This document shows, in pieces, positions 14,491-23,042 of a DNA stretch of 64,000 nt (position 1 is its first letter; every line of letters starts with the position of its first letter). The position numbers and the translations under genes are program-made. The stretch covers positions 100,117-164,116 of the forward strand of contig NZ_JAAUWT010000014.1 of the NCBI RefSeq assembly GCF_014694455.1. The letters are read 5' to 3'. The stretch comes from Vibrio sp. S9_S30. GTDB taxonomy: Bacteria > Pseudomonadota > Gammaproteobacteria > Enterobacterales > Vibrionaceae. Below the pieces are notes generated by a model, which was given only the letters and a program-made list of their open reading frames with translations, was not told the DNA's origin and did no database searches.

Positions 14491-17280
14491 ATGGCAACCA
14501 TACCAGACAACCCTTTGATTCTCATTGATGGCTCATCTTATCTTTATCGGGCGTTTCATGCTTACCCCGGTACCATGAGCAATGGCGACATACCGACCAA
14601 TGCGGTTTATGGCGTGGTGAACATGCTGCGCAGTATGATGCGCCAGTTCAGCTCGGAGCGAATTGCGGTCATCTTTGATGCCAAGGGCAAAACATTCCGC
14701 GATGACATGTATCCGGAATACAAGGCTAACCGCCCCCCAATGCCTGATGACTTACGTTGTCAGATAGAGCCTTTACACAATGTGATTAAAGCGATGGGAT
14801 TGCCCCTTATTTCCATTCCTGGTGTAGAGGCTGATGACGTTATCGGTACATTGGCAAGTCAGGCGTCGAGATTGGGTATGCCTGTATTGATCAGCACTGG
14901 CGACAAAGACATGGCGCAGCTGGTGGATGAAAATGTCACACTGATCAACACGATGACGAACGTTGTTATGGATCGTGAAGGCGTTGTGGATAAATTTGGT
15001 ATCCCACCTGAGCTGATTATCGACTACCTCGCCCTGATGGGGGATAAAGTCGATAATATTCCAGGCGTTCCGGGGGTTGGGGATAAAACCGCGACGGCTT
15101 TGCTGCAAGGCATCGGAGGGTTGAATAAGCTGTATGAAAATTTAGACGATATTGCCTCTCTTGGCTTCCGTGGTTCAAGAACCATGGCGAAGAAGCTAGT
15201 GGACAACAAAGAGAATGCTTACCTATCTTATGAGCTGGCTACGATCAAACTGGATGTTGAGCTGGAAGAGACACCCGAAACGCTAAAAAAAGAGTCACCA
15301 AACAAAGATGAATTGATCAAGCTGTATGGGCAATTGGTTTTCAAATCATGGCTAAATGAATTGCTTGAAGGCGGTACCGGTGAAGTGGAAGCCATTGGTC
15401 GTCATGCGTCGGGTTCGAGTCCCGTTTCTTCTTCAGATGAGATGGATACCAGTGCCGTTTCCATTGATCGCAGTCAGTACGAGACGGTATTAACACAAGA
15501 CAGTTTTCACCGTTGGTTAGATAAGCTGAAAGCCGCTCCGCTGATGGCCTTCGATACCGAGACGGATAGCTTAGATTATATGGTGGCGAACCTTGTGGGC
15601 TTATCGTTTGCGACTGAAGAAGGTGTGGCGGCGTATGTGCCTGTTGCGCATGACTATCTGGACGCGCCAGAGCAATTGGATCGAGACTGGGTACTGGCAC
15701 AACTCAAGCCCCTACTGGAAGACAGCAATGTGGCTAAAGTGGGGCAGAATCTAAAGTACGATGCCAGCGTATTGGCACGTTATGGCATCGACATGCAGGG
15801 CATTCGGCACGACACCATGTTAGCGTCTTATGTGTATAACAGTGTCGGCGGTAAGCACGATATGGACAGCCTAGCGCTTCGCTTCCTTCAACACAGCTGC
15901 ATGTCGTTTGAATCCATTGCAGGTAAGGGTAAAAATCAACTGACCTTTAACCAAATCGACTTGGAAGATGCATCGCCTTACGCGGCAGAAGACGCGGATG
16001 TGACGCTTCGTTTGCATAATCGTATTTACAGCAACCTTAAGCAAGATGAGAAGCTCAACCATATATACCAAGACATCGAGATGCCTTTGGTTCCAGTGCT
16101 ATCACGTATTGAGCGCACAGGCGTGATGATTGACGACATGTTATTAGGAGCTCAATCGCAAGAAATTGCGGTGCGATTGGATGAATTGGAACAAAAAGCG
16201 TATGAGCTGGCCGGCGAAAAATTTAACTTAAGTTCGCCAAAGCAACTCCAAGCCATATTGTTTGAAAAAATGGGCCTACCTGTTTTAAAGAAAACACCAT
16301 CGGGAGCCCCGTCAACGAATGAAGAAGTCTTGCAAGATTTAGCCTTGGATTATCCGCTGCCAAAAGTGCTTCTAGAATATCGCGGCTTGGCAAAACTGAA
16401 ATCGACTTACACCGATAAACTGCCGAAGATGATCAATCCGACAACCGGTCGAGTGCATACGTCTTATCACCAAGCTGTTACCGCTACAGGGCGTTTTTCT
16501 TCAACGGATCCTAATTTACAGAATATCCCTATTCGAAATGAAGAAGGTCGACGAATTCGTCAAGCGTTCGTTGCGCCTCATGGTTGGAAGATCCTCGCGG
16601 TCGATTATTCTCAAATTGAATTGAGGATCATGGCGCACTTATCGGGCGACCAAGCGCTTTTGGATGCCTTTAGCCAAGGGAAAGACATTCACTCCGCAAC
16701 GGCCGCAGAAGTGATGGGGGTCGATATTGATCAGGTCAGTAGTGAACAGCGCCGCCGTGCTAAAGCCGTCAACTTTGGGCTTATCTATGGTATGAGTGCG
16801 TTTGGGTTAGCGAAACAACTGGGTATTCCGCGTGGTGAGGCACAGGGGTACATGGATAAATACTTTGAGCGCTACCCTGGCGTGATGCAGTATATGGAAG
16901 ACACTCGGAGCAGTGCAGCCGAGCGCGGGTATGTCGAAACGCTCGAAGGTCGTCGCTTGCACCTGCCGGAGATAAAATCACGTAACGGTATGCGTCGTAA
17001 AGCGGCTGAGCGTGCGGCGATTAACGCACCAATGCAGGGCACAGCAGCCGACATCATTAAGAAAGCCATGTTATTGGTGGACGAGTGGATACAAGCTGAA
17101 GGAGAGGGCAAAGTGAAGCTGCTGATGCAGGTACACGATGAATTGGTGTTTGAGGTAGAAGAGTCAGTCCTTTCCGAGGTTGAAAGTAAAGTACAAAAAC
17201 TGATGGAATCTGCCGCAAGCCTAAATGTCCCATTAGTGGCTGAATCTGGGTATGGAGATAACTGGGATCAGGCCCATTAG
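14491..17280 (+). CDS. polA: DNA polymerase I
   Basis: A 929-residue PolA with all three domains: the 5'-3' exonuclease (about 1-320, starting PLILIDGSSYLYRAFHA, with GDKDMAQLV and GDKVDNIPGVPG), the 3'-5' proofreading domain (FDTETDSLDYM near 350, so the DxE metal site is intact) and the polymerase (VDYSQIELR with D705, RRRAKAVNFGLIYGMS, and VHDELVFEV with D883). It fills gaps in excision repair and removes Okazaki primers. The start at 14491 (MATIPDNPL) is set by homology; the open frame continues 201 bases upstream through the DnaA boxes and terminator, which makes the longer form unlikely. Confidence 0.97.
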   Translation: MATIPDNPLILIDGSSYLYRAFHAYPGTMSNGDIPTNAVYGVVNMLRSMMRQFSSERIAVIFDAKGKTFRDDMYPEYKANRPPMPDDLRCQIEPLHNVIKAMGLPLISIPGVEADDVIGTLASQASRLGMPVLISTGDKDMAQLVDENVTLINTMTNVVMDREGVVDKFGIPPELIIDYLALMGDKVDNIPGVPGVGDKTATALLQGIGGLNKLYENLDDIASLGFRGSRTMAKKLVDNKENAYLSYELATIKLDVELEETPETLKKESPNKDELIKLYGQLVFKSWLNELLEGGTGEVEAIGRHASGSSPVSSSDEMDTSAVSIDRSQYETVLTQDSFHRWLDKLKAAPLMAFDTETDSLDYMVANLVGLSFATEEGVAAYVPVAHDYLDAPEQLDRDWVLAQLKPLLEDSNVAKVGQNLKYDASVLARYGIDMQGIRHDTMLASYVYNSVGGKHDMDSLALRFLQHSCMSFESIAGKGKNQLTFNQIDLEDASPYAAEDADVTLRLHNRIYSNLKQDEKLNHIYQDIEMPLVPVLSRIERTGVMIDDMLLGAQSQEIAVRLDELEQKAYELAGEKFNLSSPKQLQAILFEKMGLPVLKKTPSGAPSTNEEVLQDLALDYPLPKVLLEYRGLAKLKSTYTDKLPKMINPTTGRVHTSYHQAVTATGRFSSTDPNLQNIPIRNEEGRRIRQAFVAPHGWKILAVDYSQIELRIMAHLSGDQALLDAFSQGKDIHSATAAEVMGVDIDQVSSEQRRRAKAVNFGLIYGMSAFGLAKQLGIPRGEAQGYMDKYFERYPGVMQYMEDTRSSAAERGYVETLEGRRLHLPEIKSRNGMRRKAAERAAINAPMQGTAADIIKKAMLLVDEWIQAEGEGKVKLLMQVHDELVFEVEESVLSEVESKVQKLMESAASLNVPLVAESGYGDNWDQAH

Positions 17281-17313
17281 CCAAATTTTGCTCTAATTCA
17301 TCAAATAACTATG

Positions 17314-17340
17314 AGCCAGCGCACACGCTGGCTTTTTTTT
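17314..17340 (+). terminator. Rho-independent terminator of polA
   Basis: An 8-bp stem AGCCAGCG / CGCTGGCT with a CACA loop, followed by seven T residues, 33 bases after the polA stop. Confidence 0.92.
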
Positions 17341-17453
17341 AAGTAAAATAAAGTCGTATAAAATAAAGTGTTAATGTAGTTATTACAAAATATTAATGAA
17401 AAAAAACTACAAAATAGTTTTCATCTATGTGTAAATGTTGTACATTATCTCTC

Positions 17454-17558
17454 GTAGGGTACAGAGGTAAGATGTTCTATCTTTCAGACCTTTTGTTTCA
17501 CGTTATTGGATTAGGCTGATTCAGCCGCCCCAGTCAGTTTTTGACTGGGGCGTTTTTT
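17454..17558 (+). ncRNA. spf: Spot 42 small RNA
   Basis: The 5' end GTAGGGTACAGAGGTAAGAT and the following TGTTCTATCTTTCAGACC match E. coli Spot 42 almost base for base, including the unpaired targeting regions. The 3' terminator is CGCCCCAGTCAG / CTGACTGGGGCG-type with a T-run ending at 17558. Spot 42 pairs with mRNAs of secondary carbon use such as galK and is repressed by CRP-cAMP in E. coli. A -10 like CATTAT (17443-17448) lies at the right distance. It lies between polA and engB as in enterobacteria. Confidence 0.96.
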
Positions 17559-17913
17559 ATTGCATAAAAAACAATACACTGCTGTCAAAGTAAGCATATA
17601 TTGCTTGTTTTCCACACGTAGTCTCATTTGTCCTCGGCATGCTTTTCAAAGCGTATCTGCCCATTTTTTTGTTGAATTATCCTTTCTTAATCAAGTTAAT
17701 TATTTCGATTCCATGAGAATAAATGTCGTCAATGAATATTTAGTGTAGGGCTTTTTGTAGTAAAAAACCTTATTGTCAATAAGATGTTTTTTGTAAAAAA
17801 TTAAGCTTGATCTAAATTAAGTTACGGAAGACATGAAACAAGAGGTTTATGCAAATAAGCCCTGATAGGAAAAGGTGTCAGACGACAAGGTTTTTACAAA
17901 AAGTAGAGAAAGA
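17559..17913. other. Intergenic stretch between spf and the candidate RNA near engB
   Basis: No gene is evident; a 62-codon open frame here has no ribosome site or coding character. A hairpin at 17762-17792 (A6-C-CTTAT-TGTCA-ATAAG-ATG-T6) has the look of a bidirectional intrinsic terminator, without an obvious gene to serve. Confidence 0.45.
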
Positions 17914-18012
17914 CCTTGAGTTTTAGCGGGAGATCATGAATGCTTTTTAACTATAATAATAATACCTCCTATTTCTCTCCCGTTGCCCCACCCAAGAGGT
18001 GGGGACTTTTGT
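17914..18012 (+). ncRNA. Candidate structured RNA or leader ending in a terminator
   Basis: Two nested signals point to a plus-strand RNA. CGGGAGA (17927-17933) can pair with TCTCCCG (17976-17982) across a 42-base AT-rich loop, and directly after it CCCCACC-CAAGA-GGTGGGG (17986-18004) plus ACTTTTGT forms an intrinsic terminator. The terminator also lies just beyond the 3' end of the convergent engB and may simply serve that gene from the other strand, although the T-run is on the plus strand. The 5' end is a guess. It is not a family I recognise. Confidence 0.35.
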
Positions 18013-18034
18013 ATGTATGAGATAAAGTGACTTA

Positions 18035-18700
18035 TTATTCACCGGGTTGAATCGGGTATTCATCCTCTTGCATCTCTTCTATCAGTGCTGGAGCAAACCA
18101 TTCATCCATCTTAGCTCTTAATTGGTCGACCCCAATGCCTTTCAAAGAAGAAAACACGTCTACTCTCACTTCACCACCATACGCTAACGCGGCTTCACGA
18201 ATTTTTAGTAGTGTGGCTTTTCTTGCTCCGCTTTTCAGTTTGTCTGCTTTTGTCAGCAATACTTGAACTGGGATGCCGGAATCGACAGCCCAGTAAATCA
18301 GTTGTTGATCCAAATCTTTCATTGGATGACGAATGTCCATCAGAACCACTAAGCCTTTAAGCGACTCACGTTTTTGAAGGTATTCACCTAGTGATTGCTG
18401 CCATTTCTTCTTCATTTCTAAAGGAACTTGAGCAAATCCATAGCCAGGAAGATCAACAATGTGGCAGTTGTCGTATACTTTAAATAAGTTGATTAACTGA
18501 GTTCGACCTGGAGTTTTGCTGGTTTTTGCTAAACTTCTTTGGTTAGTTAGTCGATTTAGGGCACTGGACTTACCAGCGTTAGAGCGACCAGCAAACGCAA
18601 CTTCTATTCCCTTATCCTCTGGCAAGTGACGTATGTCAGGGGCGCTGGTAATAAAATGTGTGTTCTGGTAATGAATTTTTGCGCTCACTGTTAACTCCAT
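18035..18700 (-). CDS. engB: Ribosome biogenesis GTP-binding protein EngB (YihA/YsxC)
   Basis: A 221-residue TrmE-Era-EngA-EngB-type GTPase needed for 50S subunit assembly. The G motifs are G1 AGRSNAGKSS, G2 with KTPGRTQ, G3 DLPGYG, G4 LTKADK and G5 near FSSLKG. The start at 18700 (MELTVSAKIHYQNTHF) is chosen by homology and a GACGAG site; an open frame continues 99 bases upstream into the divergent promoter region. It is convergent with spf and divergent from the cytochrome c4 gene. Confidence 0.94.
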   Translation of the reverse strand: MELTVSAKIHYQNTHFITSAPDIRHLPEDKGIEVAFAGRSNAGKSSALNRLTNQRSLAKTSKTPGRTQLINLFKVYDNCHIVDLPGYGFAQVPLEMKKKWQQSLGEYLQKRESLKGLVVLMDIRHPMKDLDQQLIYWAVDSGIPVQVLLTKADKLKSGARKATLLKIREAALAYGGEVRVDVFSSLKGIGVDQLRAKMDEWFAPALIEEMQEDEYPIQPGE

Positions 18701-18792
18701 CTCGTCTTTGTGTAGTCGATTGATTACTTTTTTGTGAATTTGTGTAAAATACCCTTGCTCGGCATAAGGTCGTTTTACTGTACCCATAGCCA

Positions 18793-18807
18793 ACCACATT
18801 ATGTGGT
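18793..18807. promoter_or_regulatory. 15-bp palindrome between engB and cytochrome c4
   Basis: ACCACAT-T-ATGTGGT is a perfect inverted repeat. TATAAT at 18825-18830 lies 17 bases beyond it and only eight bases before the cytochrome ATG; if that were the -10 the mRNA would be nearly leaderless, so its use is uncertain. The palindrome may be an operator for either gene. Confidence 0.35.
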
Positions 18808-18838
18808 ACTGGAAGCTTGATAATTATAATGGAATGTC

Positions 18839-19456
18839 ATGAAAAAATTAGTGCTAATCTTGAGTTTATTAGCCAGCTGCTCTGTATGGGCCCAAGGTAG
18901 TATTGAAGCTGGTAAAGCAAAATCTCTTACATGTGCGGCCTGCCACGGTGCAGACGGTAACAGTTTGATTCCAATTAATCCAAAACTGGCTGGTCAGCAT
19001 GCCAAATACCTTGAGAAACAGTTACAAGATCTCAGGTTAGGCGGGCAGACAGGCGGAAAGCAAGGTCGATATGATCCTGCTATGAGCGCCATGGCCGCTC
19101 CATTGTCGGACGAAGATATCGCAGATCTTGCTGCGTATTATTCGTCTCTTACAGCCGCAGAAGGCACCACTCCTGATGAAGTGGTCGATCGCGGAAAAGT
19201 ACTGTATGCCGCTGGTGACATGCAACGTGGTATTACAGCATGTATTGCTTGCCATGGTCCTCGTGGTAACGGAACAGAGCTTTCAGGTTTCCCTAAAATA
19301 TCGGGTCAACACCCTGACTACATCAAAGCTCAGTTGGTGAAATTTCGCTCTGGAGAACGCAGTAACGATATGAATGCAATGATGCGTGATATCGCGAAAA
19401 AGTTAACCGACGAAGACATCGACATACTGTCGAAATACATGGGCGGTTTGCATTAA
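18839..19456 (+). CDS. Dihaem cytochrome c4
   Basis: A 205-residue periplasmic cytochrome. A Sec signal peptide (MKKLVLILSLLASCSVWA) precedes two homologous halves, each with one c-type haem site: CAACH (C32, C35, H36) and CIACH (C135, C138, H139). Met ligands are available in YDPAMSAM and NDMNAMM. Cytochromes c4 carry electrons from the bc1 complex to cbb3-type oxidases. Maturation would need the Ccm system. GGA lies upstream of the ATG. Confidence 0.93.
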   Translation: MKKLVLILSLLASCSVWAQGSIEAGKAKSLTCAACHGADGNSLIPINPKLAGQHAKYLEKQLQDLRLGGQTGGKQGRYDPAMSAMAAPLSDEDIADLAAYYSSLTAAEGTTPDEVVDRGKVLYAAGDMQRGITACIACHGPRGNGTELSGFPKISGQHPDYIKAQLVKFRSGERSNDMNAMMRDIAKKLTDEDIDILSKYMGGLH

Positions 19457-19495
19457 GCTTTCTTGAAGACAGCTCAATCTGTCCTCATTATGATC

Positions 19496-19524
19496 AAAAA
19501 GCGGCGATTTTATTGCCGCTTTTT
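19496..19524 (+). terminator. Rho-independent terminator of cytochrome c4
   Basis: AAAAAGCGGC and GCCGCTTTTT form a 10-bp stem around a nine-base loop, 40 bases past the stop codon. Confidence 0.88.
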
Positions 19525-19640
19525 ACATTTCAATTCCACCGACCGCTCTTTTTACCACGATTATGCAGAAAGTGCTCAATAAAACTCCACTCTAACCTCA
19601 CTTTCTGGTATGTTTCGCATCCCTAACTGAGGATGCCTAC

Positions 19641-20291
19641 ATGCATGTATGTCCGCTCTGCGGCTCATCGCAGACTACCGACTACTTTGAAGACCATTGT
19701 CGACGTTATCATCAATGTCAGCAATGCGAATTGGTGTTTGTTGATCCTACCCAGCGTTTGACCGCTGAGGAAGAAAAAACCATGTATGATCGGCACGAGA
19801 ATGACCCTTTAGATGAAGGATACCGTCGTTTTTTGAGCCGAATGTCTGTGCCTATTGTTGAACGCGTCAAACCCCACTCGTATGGGTTGGATTTTGGTTG
19901 TGGACCTGGGCCAACGTTATCTCTCATGTTAGAAGAGAGCGGGCATACCGTTTCTCTTTACGATCTCTACTATTATCCTGATAAGACGGTACTCGATAGA
20001 GCGTATGATTTTGTAACTGCCACCGAGGTAATAGAGCATCTCTACCAACCTGATAAGGTGTGGCAGCAGTGGTTGAGTTTAGTCAAACCAGGTGGATGGC
20101 TTGGGCTAATGACCAAAATGGTGATCAGCCTTGAAGCGTTTGCTGGATGGCATTATAAAAATGATCTGACGCATGTGATCTTTTTTAGTCGTGCAACGTT
20201 TCAATACTTAGCGCGACGGGACGGGCTCCAACTCGAATTTATTGGCAATGATGTAATTTTACTGAGGAAACCCAGTAATGAGTCGAAGTAA
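19641..20291 (+). CDS. Class I SAM-dependent methyltransferase with N-terminal zinc ribbon
   Basis: A 216-residue protein. The first 35 residues hold CPLCG...CQQC, two CxxC knuckles that should bind zinc. The rest is a methyltransferase domain with motif I in LDFGCGPGPT (about 83-92), an acidic motif II in YDLYYYPD and ATEVIEHL before LVKPGGWLGLMT. Similar proteins are annotated as general methyltransferases of unknown substrate. GAGG lies before the ATG. Its last 14 bases overlap yihI, so the two are probably translationally coupled, hinting at a ribosome- or RNA-related role (inference). Confidence 0.85.
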   Translation: MHVCPLCGSSQTTDYFEDHCRRYHQCQQCELVFVDPTQRLTAEEEKTMYDRHENDPLDEGYRRFLSRMSVPIVERVKPHSYGLDFGCGPGPTLSLMLEESGHTVSLYDLYYYPDKTVLDRAYDFVTATEVIEHLYQPDKVWQQWLSLVKPGGWLGLMTKMVISLEAFAGWHYKNDLTHVIFFSRATFQYLARRDGLQLEFIGNDVILLRKPSNESK

Positions 20292-20826
20292 AAAATCTAG
20301 AAAACCAGGTGCCGTAATCGGCGAGCCTGAAGTAATTGTAACGCGTAACCGCAGTGAGTCTGACATTGAAGGTCGATTGCGTAAGAAGGCGAAAAGACGC
20401 AAAGGTTTGAAGTCTGGCAGTCGTCATTCTGAAGCCTCTGAATCTAAGCACTCTGGCAGTGGTCAAAAACGGGATCCTCGCTTGGGCAGCAAGAAAAAGA
20501 TTCCACTGATCATTGAACCAACGAAAAAGCCGACGAAGCAGGAACGTCGCCTTTCTGCTGAGCAAGAGCTTGAGATGTTGGAAAATGATGCGCATCTAGC
20601 CGTATTATTAGACCGAATCGACGCGGGTGAAAGTTTGGGGAGAGGTTTACAGCAGTTCGTAGATGAAAAGCTGGATCGTATCGAAGTTCTGATGAATCAA
20701 CTGGGGTTGATGGAACCAGAGATTGAGGAAGTGGAAGAAACGCTGGAAGCACCGACTAAAGCGAAATCTGACGATGATTTACTCTCTCAGTTCGAAGCTC
20801 TTGATATAGACAACTTGAAAGAATAA
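20278..20826 (+). CDS. yihI: Der GTPase-activating protein YihI
   Basis: A 182-residue, highly charged protein. The N-terminal 85 residues are basic and low in complexity (MSRSKKSRKPGA, RKKAKRRKG), followed by a conserved helical region (about 90-140: ELEMLENDAHLAVLLDRI, LDRIEVLMNQLGL) and an acidic tail ending in the EALDIDNLKE-type motif. YihI stimulates the GTPase Der and so tunes late 50S assembly. EngB, also an assembly GTPase, lies 1.6 kb away. The ATG overlaps the upstream methyltransferase gene. Confidence 0.92.
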   Translation: MSRSKKSRKPGAVIGEPEVIVTRNRSESDIEGRLRKKAKRRKGLKSGSRHSEASESKHSGSGQKRDPRLGSKKKIPLIIEPTKKPTKQERRLSAEQELEMLENDAHLAVLLDRIDAGESLGRGLQQFVDEKLDRIEVLMNQLGLMEPEIEEVEETLEAPTKAKSDDDLLSQFEALDIDNLKE

Positions 20827-20837
20827 GCGAGAAGGTC

Positions 20838-21332
20838 ATGTCAGTAACCGTATTGGCTGTGATAGGTGGGCTCATTATTTTGGGTCTAGCTGTGTACGCA
20901 GGTTATCTTTTACTGCAACTTAAAAAGCAGAAGGAACGGCAAGCAAAGCATCAAGCACTGGCGATTGATAAGCGCAACGCTAACATTTTTGAAAATGTTG
21001 ATACGCTATGTGCGGCGGGTATTCAAGGACAATGTGACCTTTCGGAAATCAGCATTCGTGTGTATTGCATCCTAGATTATGTGCAGGGTGACGATCGAAT
21101 TGATTTTGACAAAGAGTACCCTGCTATTGCTGAGTTGTATCATGTTGTTAAGGATATGGCTCGCGGGGAAGATAGGCAAACACTGGCGAAGAAAGAGCGG
21201 ATGCAACAGACTCTGGCTCGCCAGAAAGCAGAAGCCCGCTTAAATGATGCTATTGTTGAAGAGTTGAAAATACTCAAAGACAAGATCAAACCGCTGAACA
21301 ATCAGATCAATATCAATGTGATCACTTCCTGA
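20838..21332 (+). CDS. DUF2489 family membrane-anchored protein
   Basis: A 164-residue protein with one N-terminal membrane helix (about 5-27) and a cytoplasmic helical domain typical of DUF2489. AIDKRNANIFENVDTLC and the coiled-coil segment AKKERMQQTLARQKAEARL are visible. It follows yihI by 11 bases and precedes hemN, an arrangement common in vibrios and relatives. No function is known to me. Confidence 0.82.
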   Translation: MSVTVLAVIGGLIILGLAVYAGYLLLQLKKQKERQAKHQALAIDKRNANIFENVDTLCAAGIQGQCDLSEISIRVYCILDYVQGDDRIDFDKEYPAIAELYHVVKDMARGEDRQTLAKKERMQQTLARQKAEARLNDAIVEELKILKDKIKPLNNQININVITS

Positions 21333-21354
21333 TTTATTGAGCATCGAGTGGATC

Positions 21355-21376
21355 GACCCAGATTATACTCTGGGTT
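21355..21376 (+). terminator. Probable terminator after the DUF2489 gene
   Basis: GACCCAGA and TCTGGGTT pair around TTATAC; the T-run after it is short (TTCTAT), so it may be a weak terminator. Confidence 0.5.
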
Positions 21377-21506
21377 CTATCTCAGTTTGCGAGTGATCTC
21401 ACTAGCACTTCTGAACATTTCTATTATTAAATCCGTTAGCGTATACCATCACTGTCATTGTGATATGGCAAAATACGCCCCTAAGCACTAAACCGGAAGC
21501 ACAAAG

Positions 21507-21560
21507 CAATGCCGAGTCACACAACAATGTCGAGTCAAAAAACAATGTCGAGTGAGCAAA
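21507..21560 (+). repeat. Three tandem copies of an 18-bp unit carrying the hemN start codon
   Basis: Units at 21507-21524, 21525-21542 and 21543-21560, each starting CAATG(T/C)CGAGT. Every copy contains an in-frame ATG (21509, 21527, 21545), so hemN has three possible starts and an N-terminus that reads MPSHTT-MSSQKT-MSSEQI. The third ATG aligns with the start of E. coli HemN. Confidence 0.9.
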
Positions 21561-22918
21561 TTGTTTGGGATCAAACTGTATTAGACAAATACAATTACTC
21601 AGGGCCGAGGTACACCTCTTATCCAACTGCGTTGGAATTTCATGAAGCCTATACCATTGCTGAGTTCGATATGGCTTGTGCGCAATACCCAGAGCGCCCT
21701 CTGTCACTGTATGTGCATATTCCGTTTTGCCATAAGCTTTGTTACTACTGTGGGTGTAATAAAGTGATCACACGTCATCAGCATAAAGCGGATGAATACT
21801 TAGATGTGCTAGAACATGAAATTCGACAGCGCGCTTCTTTACTCCATCACCGCCGTGTGACGCAATTGCACTTTGGAGGGGGCACGCCAACCTTTTTAGA
21901 TGAAGTTCAAATATCGCGCTTGATGTCTCTGCTTCGGGAAGAGTTTCAGTTTGACGCAAGTGCTGAAATCAGCATCGAAGTTGACCCAAGAGAAATTGAG
22001 TTAGAGATGCTTGATCACCTGCGAGCGGAAGGGTTTAACCGTTTAAGCATTGGGGTTCAAGATTTCGATAAAGAAGTGCAAAAGTTGGTTAACCGAGAAC
22101 AAGATGAGCAATTTATCATCGACATGGTTGAAAAAGCCAAACAGCTTGGTTTTCGTTCCACCAATCTGGATTTGATCTATGGTTTACCTAAACAAACCCA
22201 AGCCTCTTTCGCAAAAACATTAGAGCAAGTACTGAAAATGCAGCCGGGTCGTTTATCGGTGTTTAACTATGCTCATATGCCTCAGTTATTTGCGGCACAA
22301 CGTAAGATCAAAGATGCCGATTTACCCACCCCAAGTGAGAAGATGGCGATTCTTCAGGATACCATCAGCACGTTGACGGGAGCAGGATACCAGTTCATTG
22401 GTATGGATCACTTTGCTCAACCCGACGACGAACTTGCCATCGCTCAACGAAACGGCGTTCTTCATCGTAATTTCCAGGGTTATACCACACAGGGCGATTG
22501 TGATTTGGTTGGATTTGGGGTTTCTGCGATTTCTATGATTGGAGACAGCTACGCTCAAAATCAGAAAGAGCTAAAGAAATACTATGCCCAAGTCAACGAG
22601 TTGCGTCATGCGTTATGGAAAGGTGTGTCACTGGATGCGGATGACTTGCTGAGACGCGAAGTCATAAAGCAACTGATCTGCAACTTTAAACTGGATAAGA
22701 CGTTCATTGAAAATGAATTTGATATTGAGTTTGACCGTTATTTCAAAGAAGACTTGGAATTGCTGCAAACTTTTATAAATGACAAATTAGTGGAAGTGAG
22801 TGATAGCGAAATTCGTGTTCAGTTGCGTGGGCGCCTGTTGATACGAAACATCTGCATGTGCTTCGATAAATATTTGCGAGTCAAAGCGCGTCAGCAGCAA
22901 TTTTCGCGCGTCATCTAA
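21509..22918 (+). CDS. hemN: Oxygen-independent coproporphyrinogen III oxidase
   Basis: A 469-residue radical-SAM enzyme that turns coproporphyrinogen III into protoporphyrinogen IX without oxygen. The cluster motif is CHKLCYYCGC (CxxxCxxC), followed by FGGGTPTFL and the HemN-specific SVFNYAHMP, GMDHFA and C-terminal RLLIRNICMCFD blocks. GGAAG nine bases before 21509 favours the first of three in-frame ATG codons; homology to E. coli begins at the third (21545). HemB, in the same pathway, lies 8 kb upstream. Confidence 0.96.
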   Translation: MPSHTTMSSQKTMSSEQIVWDQTVLDKYNYSGPRYTSYPTALEFHEAYTIAEFDMACAQYPERPLSLYVHIPFCHKLCYYCGCNKVITRHQHKADEYLDVLEHEIRQRASLLHHRRVTQLHFGGGTPTFLDEVQISRLMSLLREEFQFDASAEISIEVDPREIELEMLDHLRAEGFNRLSIGVQDFDKEVQKLVNREQDEQFIIDMVEKAKQLGFRSTNLDLIYGLPKQTQASFAKTLEQVLKMQPGRLSVFNYAHMPQLFAAQRKIKDADLPTPSEKMAILQDTISTLTGAGYQFIGMDHFAQPDDELAIAQRNGVLHRNFQGYTTQGDCDLVGFGVSAISMIGDSYAQNQKELKKYYAQVNELRHALWKGVSLDADDLLRREVIKQLICNFKLDKTFIENEFDIEFDRYFKEDLELLQTFINDKLVEVSDSEIRVQLRGRLLIRNICMCFDKYLRVKARQQQFSRVI

Positions 22919-22954
22919 ATCGGTTTGGCTGTGAGCTTTTAAAGGTTGGATAAG

Positions 22955-22975
22955 AAGGGGCATCATGCCCCTTTT
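22955..22975 (+). terminator. Rho-independent terminator of hemN
   Basis: AAGGGGC-ATCAT-GCCCCTT followed by TT; stem of seven pairs, extendable through the loop. It lies 37 bases after the stop. Confidence 0.75.
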
Positions 22976-23042
22976 GGTGTTTTGTGTTCGTTTTTTGCAT
23001 TGAAGTGAACGTTATCTAGCGCGAGCTCGTTAGGAATTCAGT

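Noticed and set aside
17560..17748. Small ORF after spf
   Set aside because: It starts in the Spot 42 terminator region, has no ribosome site and no recognisable protein features.
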